A DNA stretch of 64,000 nt, from the NCBI GenBank assembly GCA_903901975.1, contig CAIUTB010000146.1, positions 1 through 64,000 on the forward strand. The letters are read 5' to 3'. Shown in pieces: positions 28,807 through 37,641 of the stretch (within the stretch, counting starts at the first letter, position 1; each line of letters opens with the position of its first letter). The stretch is from an uncultured Bacteroidales bacterium. GTDB taxonomy: Bacteria; Bacteroidota; Bacteroidia; Bacteroidales; Paludibacteraceae. The notes beneath the pieces are model-generated. The model had not been told where the DNA came from, searched no databases, and saw nothing but the letters and a program-made list of their open reading frames with translations. Position numbers and translations under genes: made by a program.

Positions 28807-30624
28807 TCAGACCTTCAAATCCCCTTTAAAATAGTTGTAAATAGTTGATGCTCTGCTACTTCCAACAACTTCCGTAAGGTCGCTCAATTCAGCACTTTTA
28901 ATTCGTTTTACGCTCTTGAAATGTTTAATAAGGTCGTTTTTTGTCTTTTCTCCAATTCCCGGTATCGTATCGAGTACCGAAGCCACTTGAGTCTTGCTTC
29001 GCTTGTCCCGATGGAAGGTGATGGCAAAACGGTGAACTTCGTCCTGCATCGAAGCAAGTAACTTAAATAATGGGTCGTTAATTTTTAACCCTATTTCTTT
29101 AGGAGGAAATCCGAACAATAATTCGCGTGTATGATGTTTACTGTCTTTTGCCAGTCCGGCAATTGGAATGTTAATCTGAAGTTCTTCTTCAATCACTTGC
29201 CTGATTACTTCCATTTGTCCAACTCCTCCATCGGCTATTATCAAATCGGGTAGAGGCGATTCATCGTTTAACATACGACTATAACGTCGCCTTACTACTT
29301 CTTTCATGGAGGCGTAATCGTCAGGACCAACAACAGTTTTGATATTATACTTCCGATAGTCTTTTTTTGAGGGCTTTCCTTTTTTGAAAACCACACAAGC
29401 TGCCACTGCATCAGCACCTGAAATGTTGGAGTTGTCAAAACATTCAATTGTTAGCGGTGGTTTGTCAAGGTGCAACAATTCCTGAATACTTTTCATCATT
29501 TGCATTGCCCGCTGATCAGGATTAAGCTTTTCTTCCTGCTTAAGTTTATCCAGTTTATATTGCCTAACATTCTGAATAGCAAGCTCTAAGAGTTTTTTTC
29601 GGTCACCGCGTTGAGGAATAATGACCGTTGCATCTTTCAATTGGTAATTTATTTCAAAAGGCACAACAATTTCCTTTGAATTGCTTTGAAGCCGTTCCCG
29701 GAGTTCAACTATAGCCATCGAGAGCAGGTCGGCTTTATCTTCATCAAGCCGTTTTTTATATTCAATGGTGTAACCCTGAATAATGCAGCCTTTCGAAATG
29801 CGCAGGATATTTACAAAGGCTGCGTTCTCATTTTCGTCGTACGCAAACACGTCCGTATTTTCAACAACTGTATTGGCAACAATTGATTTTGATTTATAGC
29901 TCTCTATCAAATCATATTTTAATTTCAACAGATGGGCTTCTTCAAATTTATATTCTTTTGCCAGTGCCTGCATTTGGTCGAGCAAGCGTTTGCTGATTTC
30001 ATTTGCATCACCCCGAATAATCTGACGAACCTGTTCAATGGTTTGCTTATATTCCGTTTCGGTTTCTTTTCCCTCACAGGCACCTTTGCATTTATGAATA
30101 TGGTATTGCAGACAAACTTTAAACTTTCCGGCATCGATATTTTCTTTTGTCAAAGGCAAGCGGCATGTACGGAGTGGAAATAATTCATGCACTATCTCTA
30201 AAATTGAATTGATGGTATAGTTAGAGCTATACGGACCAAAATACTGCGATCCGTTCTTGAAGATATTGCGTGTTTTGAAAATGCGCGGAAAGGTTTCGTT
30301 GGTTATGCAAATACTCGGATAGGTTTTGCCATCCTTCATTAATACATTGTACCGTGGCTGATATTGTTTAATCAGATTATTTTCGAGTAGGAGGGCATCT
30401 TCTTCAGTTTCTACAACTATATATTTTAAAGAAGCAATATTTTTTACCAACACATTGGTTTTACCCGAATCGTGTATCTTGTTGAAATAGGAGCTAACCC
30501 GTTTTTTGAGGTTTTTAGCTTTGCCAACATAAATTATTTCATCGTTTACATTATAATACTGGTAAACCCCCGGTTTGTCCGGCAGTGCGTTTACCTGTTC
30601 TTTTAATGAATTTGAAGTTTTCAT
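28807..30624 (-). CDS. uvrC: Excinuclease ABC subunit C
   Basis: GIY-YIG: LPDKPGVYQYYNVNDEIIYVGKAKNLKKRVSSYF; IECFDNSNISGADAVAACVVFKKGKPSKKDYRKYNIK; C-terminal HhH. Confidence 0.97.
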   Translation of the reverse strand: MKTSNSLKEQVNALPDKPGVYQYYNVNDEIIYVGKAKNLKKRVSSYFNKIHDSGKTNVLVKNIASLKYIVVETEEDALLLENNLIKQYQPRYNVLMKDGKTYPSICITNETFPRIFKTRNIFKNGSQYFGPYSSNYTINSILEIVHELFPLRTCRLPLTKENIDAGKFKVCLQYHIHKCKGACEGKETETEYKQTIEQVRQIIRGDANEISKRLLDQMQALAKEYKFEEAHLLKLKYDLIESYKSKSIVANTVVENTDVFAYDENENAAFVNILRISKGCIIQGYTIEYKKRLDEDKADLLSMAIVELRERLQSNSKEIVVPFEINYQLKDATVIIPQRGDRKKLLELAIQNVRQYKLDKLKQEEKLNPDQRAMQMMKSIQELLHLDKPPLTIECFDNSNISGADAVAACVVFKKGKPSKKDYRKYNIKTVVGPDDYASMKEVVRRRYSRMLNDESPLPDLIIADGGVGQMEVIRQVIEEELQINIPIAGLAKDSKHHTRELLFGFPPKEIGLKINDPLFKLLASMQDEVHRFAITFHRDKRSKTQVASVLDTIPGIGEKTKNDLIKHFKSVKRIKSAELSDLTEVVGSSRASTIYNYFKGDLKV

Positions 30625-30672
30625 ATTGGCCCCTAACCCCTAAAGGGGAATATTTGTTTTGTTAGTTTTTTT

Positions 30673-30688
30673 TGTTCCACGTGGAACA
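30673..30688. promoter_or_regulatory. parS-like palindrome (site 1)
   Basis: TGTTCCACGTGGAACA, perfect 16 bp palindrome with CACGTG core. Confidence 0.75.
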
Positions 30689-30712
30689 TATAACCCTTCT
30701 TGTTTTTTTTAT

Positions 30713-30728
30713 TGTTTCACGTGGAACA
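30713..30728. promoter_or_regulatory. parS-like palindrome (site 2)
   Basis: TGTTTCACGTGGAACA, one mismatch to TGTTTCACGTGAAACA; 40 bp from site 1. Confidence 0.75.
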
Positions 30729-30760
30729 TTCCTTTTCCCCTTTAGGGCTTAGGGGCATTC

Positions 30761-32635
30761 CTATCTGCCCAATAACACCAACAGTATATTCACGTCGCTG
30801 GGTGAAATGCCCGGAATGCGACTTGCCTGCCCAATGTTTTCAGGGTCAATCTTCGTTAGTTTCTGGCGTGCTTCGGTCGATAGTGATTGAATGCTATTGT
30901 AATCAATGCGTCCACGAATGTTGATATGCTCCAACCGTTGAAGCTTTTCAGCAATTAACTTCTCCCGTTGAATGTACCCCTCGTATTTTAAAAGCACTTC
31001 AGTTGCTTCAATTATTTCTTCTTTTCGACTGCCGATTTCATTGATTTTGGTCTTCAAAGCGGGAACCGCTTCAGCCAGCATTTCAATTCCAAGTTGTGGA
31101 CGTAATACCAAATCGCTCAATTTGCAGCCATGCTTTAATTCGGAAGATTCATTTTCAGCCAGAAAATCATTGATTGCAGCAGGTTTAATTGATTCGGATT
31201 TGATGAAATCAGTCAGAATAGCCTGTGCTTCTTTTTTTGTCTGCAACTGATTATGGCGGTTTTGAGTCGCTAAACCAATGGCGTATCCTTTTTCGGTCAG
31301 GCGCATATCGGCATCATCTTGTCGAAGAATCAGGCGGTATTCAGCGCGTGAAGTAAACATTCGGTAGGGTTCATCAACTCCTTTGGTTACCAAATCGTCA
31401 ATCAGTACGCCAATATAGGCTTCATTACGCGCGAGGGTAAATTCAGTTCCTCCGTGACAATTAATATGGGCATTTATACCGGCAATCAATCCTTGTCCGC
31501 CGGCTTCTTCATAACCGGTGGTTCCGTTTATTTGTCCTGCAAAGAAAAGATTCTTTATTTTCTTCGTCTCCAGGGTGTGTTTTAATTGAGTAGGATCGAA
31601 GAAATCATATTCAATGGCATAACCGGGGCGATAAAGCTGTGCATTTTCCAATCCAACTACTGTATGAATAGCATCAATCTGAACCTGAAGTGGGAGCGAG
31701 GACGAAAAACCATTCAAATAGTATTCCTGCGAGTCGACTCCTTCGGGTTCGAGGAATAGTTGGTGTGATAGTTTATCGGCAAATGTGATAATTTTTGTTT
31801 CAATACTGGGGCAATATCGTGGGCCAATACTTTGAATTTGTCCGTTGTAAAGAGGAGAATCTGCTAATCCTTTCCGCAATTCTTCGTGCGTTGTTTCATT
31901 GGTATAAGTTATCCAGCAACTGCGTTGTGTAAGTTCCCGTTTGGCTTCTTCCAGAAATGAGAATTTATGAAAGTCATTTTCTCCGATTTGCTCGGCCATT
32001 TTTGTGAAATCAATGGTGCGACCATCTATACGGCAGGGTGTACCTGTTTTCATTCTATCCGTGTTGAAACCGATAGATTTTAGTTGTTCGGTAATGCCAA
32101 ACGATGCCGGTTCTGAAACCCGACCACCACTTAATTGATTTTTTCCGAAATGCATCAGTCCTCCCAGGAAAGTTCCTGCGGTGAGGACAACAGATTTGGC
32201 TTTCATTTCTACACCTAAAGCGGTGATAACTCCGGTAACTGCTCCGTTTTCGAAAGTCAGTTGTTTGACCGTGTCCTGCCAGATATAGAGATTGGGTGTG
32301 TTCGATACGGTAAGTACCCATTGTTTGATAAATTCCTGACGGTCGCTTTGGGAGCGCGGACTCCACATGGCCGGTCCTTTGGAGCGATTGAGCATGCGGA
32401 ATTGTATGGCAGAGCGGTCGGTAATAATACCCATTTGTCCACCAAGAGCATCAATTTCGCGTACAATCTGGCCTTTGGCAATGCCACCCACAGCAGGGTT
32501 ACAGCTCATCTGGCCTATTTTATTCATGTCCATGGTGATGAGCAGGGTTTTTGAACCCATATTAGCGGCAGCACAAGCAGCTTCATTGCCTGCATGACCG
32601 GCACCTATCACAATTATATCGTAGTTGAAATCCAT
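30761..32635 (-). CDS. mnmG: tRNA uridine-5-carboxymethylaminomethyl modification enzyme MnmG (GidA)
   Basis: DIIVIGAGHAGNEAACAAANMGSKTLLIT; CNPAVGGIAKGQIVREIDALGG; GQINGTTGYEEAGGQGLIAGINA. Confidence 0.97.
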   Translation of the reverse strand: MDFNYDIIVIGAGHAGNEAACAAANMGSKTLLITMDMNKIGQMSCNPAVGGIAKGQIVREIDALGGQMGIITDRSAIQFRMLNRSKGPAMWSPRSQSDRQEFIKQWVLTVSNTPNLYIWQDTVKQLTFENGAVTGVITALGVEMKAKSVVLTAGTFLGGLMHFGKNQLSGGRVSEPASFGITEQLKSIGFNTDRMKTGTPCRIDGRTIDFTKMAEQIGENDFHKFSFLEEAKRELTQRSCWITYTNETTHEELRKGLADSPLYNGQIQSIGPRYCPSIETKIITFADKLSHQLFLEPEGVDSQEYYLNGFSSSLPLQVQIDAIHTVVGLENAQLYRPGYAIEYDFFDPTQLKHTLETKKIKNLFFAGQINGTTGYEEAGGQGLIAGINAHINCHGGTEFTLARNEAYIGVLIDDLVTKGVDEPYRMFTSRAEYRLILRQDDADMRLTEKGYAIGLATQNRHNQLQTKKEAQAILTDFIKSESIKPAAINDFLAENESSELKHGCKLSDLVLRPQLGIEMLAEAVPALKTKINEIGSRKEEIIEATEVLLKYEGYIQREKLIAEKLQRLEHINIRGRIDYNSIQSLSTEARQKLTKIDPENIGQASRIPGISPSDVNILLVLLGR

Positions 32636-33057
32636 TATTTTGATTTACAATTTAAAAATTTACGATTTACGATTGGGTAAACCGACCTTAAATAACACAC
32701 ACTATTAAACTAATGTTTTGGACTGCAAAGTTATAAAAATGTGAGCATTTATTGCTTAGAAATTTTTTAGAATATGTATTTATTCAGATTTGAATACCTA
32801 ATAGATTTCAAAACATGTTAGGTATAGAATTTACTGTTGCTATCCCCAGCCTATGAGTTAGGAAATCAAGGTGCCGTTTGTAAGCCAGAGACTCTTATAT
32901 ATTACCGATATGCTTTTATTTTGAGCGTGGAATTGTATAGTAAGTTGTTGGCAGTTTTTAGTAGAGATTAAAAGAATTTTGCATGTAATTGAAAATTGAT
33001 ATAGCAGTTATTGTAAATGTGAAAATGAATTTGTAGTTTTGTTGAAATTTGAAATTA

Positions 33058-36000
33058 ATGGAAACAAATAGATTTGCAACAGGGCTCTATGAAGAACTAA
33101 TAAATAAGTTAGTTCTATCCAAACTGAATAAAATAGATAGAGATACTTACTTTGTAAAAGAAACAGCTTTAGATAAAGCAGAAGCCGCTAAAGTGCTATC
33201 ATTGTATCTTGTAAGTGTTATTCAATTGGCATTAAGTTCAATAAATGGTGACAATAGTATTGAAAAACAAATTGATGTTTCAAACAAAATCATAAAACTT
33301 CTTAGAGATGAAATAAATGATGATGATTTTAATGAGAATATAATTGATACTCAGGCTAAAATTCTTTCTGCAGTAGTCAATAAAATAGACTCAGGAATTA
33401 TTGACTTTGACAAACATTTAAAAGAAATTACTCCCTATACCCGCTTAACCCAAAGTGAGCTTTTTACAGGTAACAATGCTGGAATTTCAATTGATAGTGA
33501 AATTAGAAAAGAGATACTTTCTTCTGATAAAATATGTTTCTTAGTTTCCTTTATTAAATGGTCAGGAATAGTAATCTTTCAAAAGGAATTAATTGAATTC
33601 ACAGAGAAAGGTGGTCATTTGCAAGTGATAACTACATCCTACATGGGTGCAACTGATTTAAAAGCAGTTGAATTTTTATCAAGTTTGAAAAACACAGAAA
33701 TAAAGGTTTCATACAACACTGAAAGTGAAAGGTTACACGCAAAAGCGTATTTATTTATTCGAAATACGGGATTTGATACCGGCTATATTGGTTCTTCCAA
33801 CATGTCACGTTCGGCATTGACAAATGGATTGGAATGGAATTTGAAGGTAACTACAAAAGAAGTTGGGCATATAATAGATAAATTCAAAAAAACTTTTGAA
33901 ACATATTGGCAAGATAAAGAATTTGAATCCTTTGAAAAAGGAAAACATTCAGAGAAACTTAGAGTTGCATTAAAAAAGGAACGAAGTTTTGATCGAAATT
34001 CACCTTCAATGTTTTTTGATATAAAACCCTTTCCATTTCAAGAAGAAATACTTGAGAAGCTAGAAGTTGAAAGAAAGGTTCATGGTAGATATAGAAATTT
34101 AATCGTTGCAGCTACAGGAACGGGTAAGACAGTAATTTCAGGTTTTGATTTTAAAAATTTCCGCATTGAAAATCCGACTGCAAAACTATTATTTGTAGCA
34201 CACAGAAAAGAAATACTTCAACAAGCTCAAAGCACTTTTCAAGGCATATTGCGTGACAATAATTTTGGAGAATTATGGGTTGATGGTATAGAACCTGAAA
34301 AGTATAATAACGTTTTTGCTTCAGTTCAAACATTGAATAATAGAATTTCAGAATTGAGTCTTACTGAATCTTTCTTTGATTTTATAATAGTTGACGAGGT
34401 ACATCATATTGCCGCAAAAAGTTATCGCCCAATTCTGGATAAATTTAAGCCAAAGATTCTTTTAGGACTCACAGCAACACCTGAGCGAATGGATGGTGAA
34501 GATATTCTTAAAGATTTCTGTGATACTATTGCTGCCGAAATTAGATTACCTGAGGCATTGAATAGAAAATTGCTTTGCCCATTTCAATACTTTGGAATAA
34601 CAGATAGTATTGATTTATCAAATGTAACATGGCAAAATGGTCGATATTTGCCAAGCGAATTAAGTAAGATTTATACTCAGAGTGATAATCGTGTCGGTGA
34701 GATATTATCAAACTTAAATAAATACTTAAACGATATAAATACCGTCAGAGCATTGTGTTTTTGTGTAACACAGGAACATGCTCAATATATGGCAGAGAAG
34801 TTTATCCTTTCAGGACTAAATTCAGATTATTTGGTCAGCAAAAGAGGTGATTTGAGAGAAGATATAAGATTAAAGTTTCAAAACAAAGAAATAAATTACC
34901 TATTTGTAGTTGACATTTTTAATGAAGGTGTCGATATTCCAGAAATTGATACAGTACTCTTTCTTCGACCAACAGAGAGCTTAACTGTTTTTTTACAACA
35001 ACTTGGTCGTGGACTTCGATTAGCTGATGGCAAAGAATGTCTTACGGTATTGGACTTTGTTGGAAATTCAAGACCAGAGTATGACTTTGAAGGTAAATTT
35101 CGTGCATTAGTAGGTAAAACAAATACTTCGATTAGCAAAGAAATTGAAGATGATTTTCCACACCTACCGCTAGGCTGTTCAATAATTCTTGAAAAGAAAG
35201 CTAAACGATTTATACTTGAAAATATTCAAAAAGCCACTGCATTCAATATCAATCAATTATTGAATAAAATTCGTAATTATCGGCATCAAACAACATTGCC
35301 GTTAAATCTGAAAAACTTCTCAAACTTCTATCATATCCCATTAGAACTGATATACAAGAAAGGTAATTGGAAAAGACTATGTGTAAAAGCAGAACAAATT
35401 GATGATTATCCGTCTACCAATGAAAACGAAATATATAGAGCTATTAGTAAAAAATGGCTATCATGCAGTTCAACCACTTATTTTGAGTTTATTCTATCAT
35501 TAGCCAAAAAGAATTTTAAAGTAAATTTAGACAGCTTAAATGAAATTGAGAAAACTATGTGTCTGATGCTATATTATGATGTTTGGCAAAATCCGGGACA
35601 ATTCGATTCACTCGAAGATAGCTTATTTGCAATTGGTAAGAATCCAAAACTAGTTGATGAAATTATCGAAGTGCTTGAAATTTTAATAGATAGAATTGAT
35701 TATCTTGAGAAAGAAATTGAATTGCCATATTTACAACCATTAAAATTACATAGCAGGTATACAAGAGATCAAATACTAGTTGCATTTCAAATGTCAACTT
35801 TTGAGCGTGCATCTTCGAATAAAATTGGTGTTGGTGTAGCTGAGAACAAAGATATTAATACAGAAATACTTTTTATAGATTTAATTAAATCAGAAAAAGA
35901 TTTTTCTCCTACAACACTTTACCAAGATTATGCAATAAGTGAAACATTATTTCATTGGCAGTCTCAAAATGCTTCACGACCTGATAAAGGGAAAGGCCTT

Positions 36001-36216
36001 TCCTATATAGAACATAAAAAACATGGTAAAATCATTTTACTATTTGTGAGAGAATGCAATGAAAATGAATTTAAAAATACAATGTCTTATGTTTTTATCG
36101 GCGAAGCTAATTTAAATGACTATTATGGCTCAAAACCAATGAGCATTACATGGGAACTTGCTGAACCACTACCACCATATATCTGGAAAGAAACTGTCAA
36201 AATGGCTGTAGGATAA
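33058..36216 (+). CDS. PLD-like nuclease plus SF2 DEAD/DEAH helicase, C-terminal region resembling DUF3427 proteins
   Basis: PLD-like ERLHAKAYLFIRNTGFDTGYIGSSNMSRSAL; AATGTGKTVIS; IVDEVHHI; LGLTATPERMDG; QQLGRGLRLADGK; C-terminal EHKKHGKIILLFVRE. ATG at 33058; ORF-track start 33049 is TTG. Confidence 0.88.
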   Translation: METNRFATGLYEELINKLVLSKLNKIDRDTYFVKETALDKAEAAKVLSLYLVSVIQLALSSINGDNSIEKQIDVSNKIIKLLRDEINDDDFNENIIDTQAKILSAVVNKIDSGIIDFDKHLKEITPYTRLTQSELFTGNNAGISIDSEIRKEILSSDKICFLVSFIKWSGIVIFQKELIEFTEKGGHLQVITTSYMGATDLKAVEFLSSLKNTEIKVSYNTESERLHAKAYLFIRNTGFDTGYIGSSNMSRSALTNGLEWNLKVTTKEVGHIIDKFKKTFETYWQDKEFESFEKGKHSEKLRVALKKERSFDRNSPSMFFDIKPFPFQEEILEKLEVERKVHGRYRNLIVAATGTGKTVISGFDFKNFRIENPTAKLLFVAHRKEILQQAQSTFQGILRDNNFGELWVDGIEPEKYNNVFASVQTLNNRISELSLTESFFDFIIVDEVHHIAAKSYRPILDKFKPKILLGLTATPERMDGEDILKDFCDTIAAEIRLPEALNRKLLCPFQYFGITDSIDLSNVTWQNGRYLPSELSKIYTQSDNRVGEILSNLNKYLNDINTVRALCFCVTQEHAQYMAEKFILSGLNSDYLVSKRGDLREDIRLKFQNKEINYLFVVDIFNEGVDIPEIDTVLFLRPTESLTVFLQQLGRGLRLADGKECLTVLDFVGNSRPEYDFEGKFRALVGKTNTSISKEIEDDFPHLPLGCSIILEKKAKRFILENIQKATAFNINQLLNKIRNYRHQTTLPLNLKNFSNFYHIPLELIYKKGNWKRLCVKAEQIDDYPSTNENEIYRAISKKWLSCSSTTYFEFILSLAKKNFKVNLDSLNEIEKTMCLMLYYDVWQNPGQFDSLEDSLFAIGKNPKLVDEIIEVLEILIDRIDYLEKEIELPYLQPLKLHSRYTRDQILVAFQMSTFERASSNKIGVGVAENKDINTEILFIDLIKSEKDFSPTTLYQDYAISETLFHWQSQNASRPDKGKGLSYIEHKKHGKIILLFVRECNENEFKNTMSYVFIGEANLNDYYGSKPMSITWELAEPLPPYIWKETVKMAVG

Positions 36217-36233
36217 TAAATTACAAATTTCAT

Positions 36234-36488
36234 ATGCTTAACCTCAGTGAAAAAATACAACATCTGGAAAACTGCCTAAGTAACTCAAATGGTAGTTATA
36301 CAGATAGTTTTAAGTTTGATATTTTGTTGTTGATTAAAGAATCCAATTTAAAGTTTATAGATAATTTAAACACTAAAGAAGATATTGAGTCTTGGATTAA
36401 AAAATTAACGTCAAGAATTGTTTTGAAATTTGATGAGGAGAACGAGCAACTTTCTGATTTTATTTCTGATTATATTGAATTCGGTTAA
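36234..36488 (+). CDS. Small hypothetical protein next to the helicase
   Basis: 84 aa ORF starting 17 nt after the helicase stop, same strand. Confidence 0.5.
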   Translation: MLNLSEKIQHLENCLSNSNGSYTDSFKFDILLLIKESNLKFIDNLNTKEDIESWIKKLTSRIVLKFDEENEQLSDFISDYIEFG

Positions 36489-36577
36489 TTGTTCATTGTA
36501 CCCCTATCATAAAGATTAAACAATATAGGTCTAACTAACAATATTAGAGCATCAAAGTTTCAACAATCCCACTTTTT

Positions 36578-37284
36578 ATGTCTAATACCACTGCCTTACC
36601 AAATCGTCGATCCATTCGCCTGAAAGGATATGATTACAGCAGCGAAGGATTGTATTTTGTAACCCTTTGCGTTCAGGATAGGGTGTGTTTGTTTGGGAAT
36701 ATTGTAGATGGAAAAATGATTTTGAATGATTTTGGACAAATTGCCGAACGAGAATTGATAAAGACCACCGAAATTAGGCAAAATGTTGAAATAGATTCGT
36801 TTGTGATAATGCCAAACCACATACATTTTATTGTCCATATTACACGTGATAATGCCCGTAGGGGCGAATTGCATTCGCCCGATTTAGAGAAAGTAATGGG
36901 CGAATTCAATTCGCCCCAACCGATTGGCGAAATAATTTTATTAAACCCAGAGGGCGAATTCAATTCGCCCGTACGTTTTGATGAAAATGGCAAAATTAGG
37001 GATGGCGAATGCGATACGATGAATAAAATGGGTGAATTCAATTCAAATATTCAAATGGGCGAATGCAATTCGCCCCTACGGGGCCAACGGGAACGGTGGG
37101 TGCGATTATTCGGGGTTATAAATCGGCCGTAACGAAACAATTGTATGCGTTGGGATTTGTGGGGAAATTATGGCAACGAAATTATTATGAACATATTATC
37201 CGTAATCCCGAATCGTATGAACAAATTGCGAATTATATCGAAAATAATCCATTGAAGTGGGTTGATGATAGATTTCATTTCTGA
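36578..37284 (+). pseudogene. REP-associated tyrosine transposase (RAYT, IS200-like Y1), frame-disrupted and carrying intragenic REP palindromes
   Basis: First part 36578-37132 (NRRSIRLKGYDYSSEGLYFVTLCVQDRVCLFG...FVIMPNHIHFIVHI, HxH motif); C-terminal part in another frame 37063-37284 (GTVGAIIRGYKSAVTKQL...LWQRNYYEHIIRNPESYEQIANYIENNPLKW). Confidence 0.85.
36854..37083. repeat. REP palindrome cluster inside the RAYT gene
   Basis: CCCGTAGGGGCGAATTGCATTCGCCC at 36855-36880 is the exact reverse complement of GGGCGAATGCAATTCGCCCCTACGGG near 37057-37082; GGGCGAATTCAATTCGCCC at 36898 and 36952; degenerate copies near 37004 and 37030. Confidence 0.9.
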
Positions 37285-37641
37285 GTTTTTTACTCTAATA
37301 ATCGTTGTAATTAAATATTCAGCGTTAGTCTTCAGACGGCCTCGTTTTAAACTTGTCCTGACATAGCGGGAATGTACAACATGTTTTAACTGCTATAAAA
37401 ATTGCCTACCCCCAAAAACGATATTTCTTAGCTTATTGCACCTTTCCGAAAGTTGTTTTATGGCTTCAAACGCGACTTTGGCCAAAACGTTGCTGTAAAT
37501 TTCCCCCTTTATTTTATGACAATAATATTACAATTTCTCTAATTAAATTGCTATTTGATTTTGGAGTGCAACAAAAAAGCAGTATTTTTGGCCGAATTAT
37601 CATAAAATTGATAAAAGCACGAAACAATAAGAGGAGTTTTT

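Larger units (their letters stand above)
30629..30755. repeat. Paired inverted CCCC/GGGG arms between mnmG and uvrC
   Basis: GGCCCCTAACCCCTAAAGGGGAA ... TTCCCCTTTAGGGCTTAGGGG. Confidence 0.8.

Noticed and set aside
36673-37041. Antisense ORF over the RAYT gene
   Set aside because: Open only because the REP palindromes read similarly on both strands; not called as a gene, but noted in the RAYT finding.
36854-37083. Regularly spaced repeats that at first glance resemble a CRISPR array
   Set aside because: Repeats are palindromic, variable and irregularly spaced, lie in an open reading frame, and no cas genes are visible; REP palindromes fit better.
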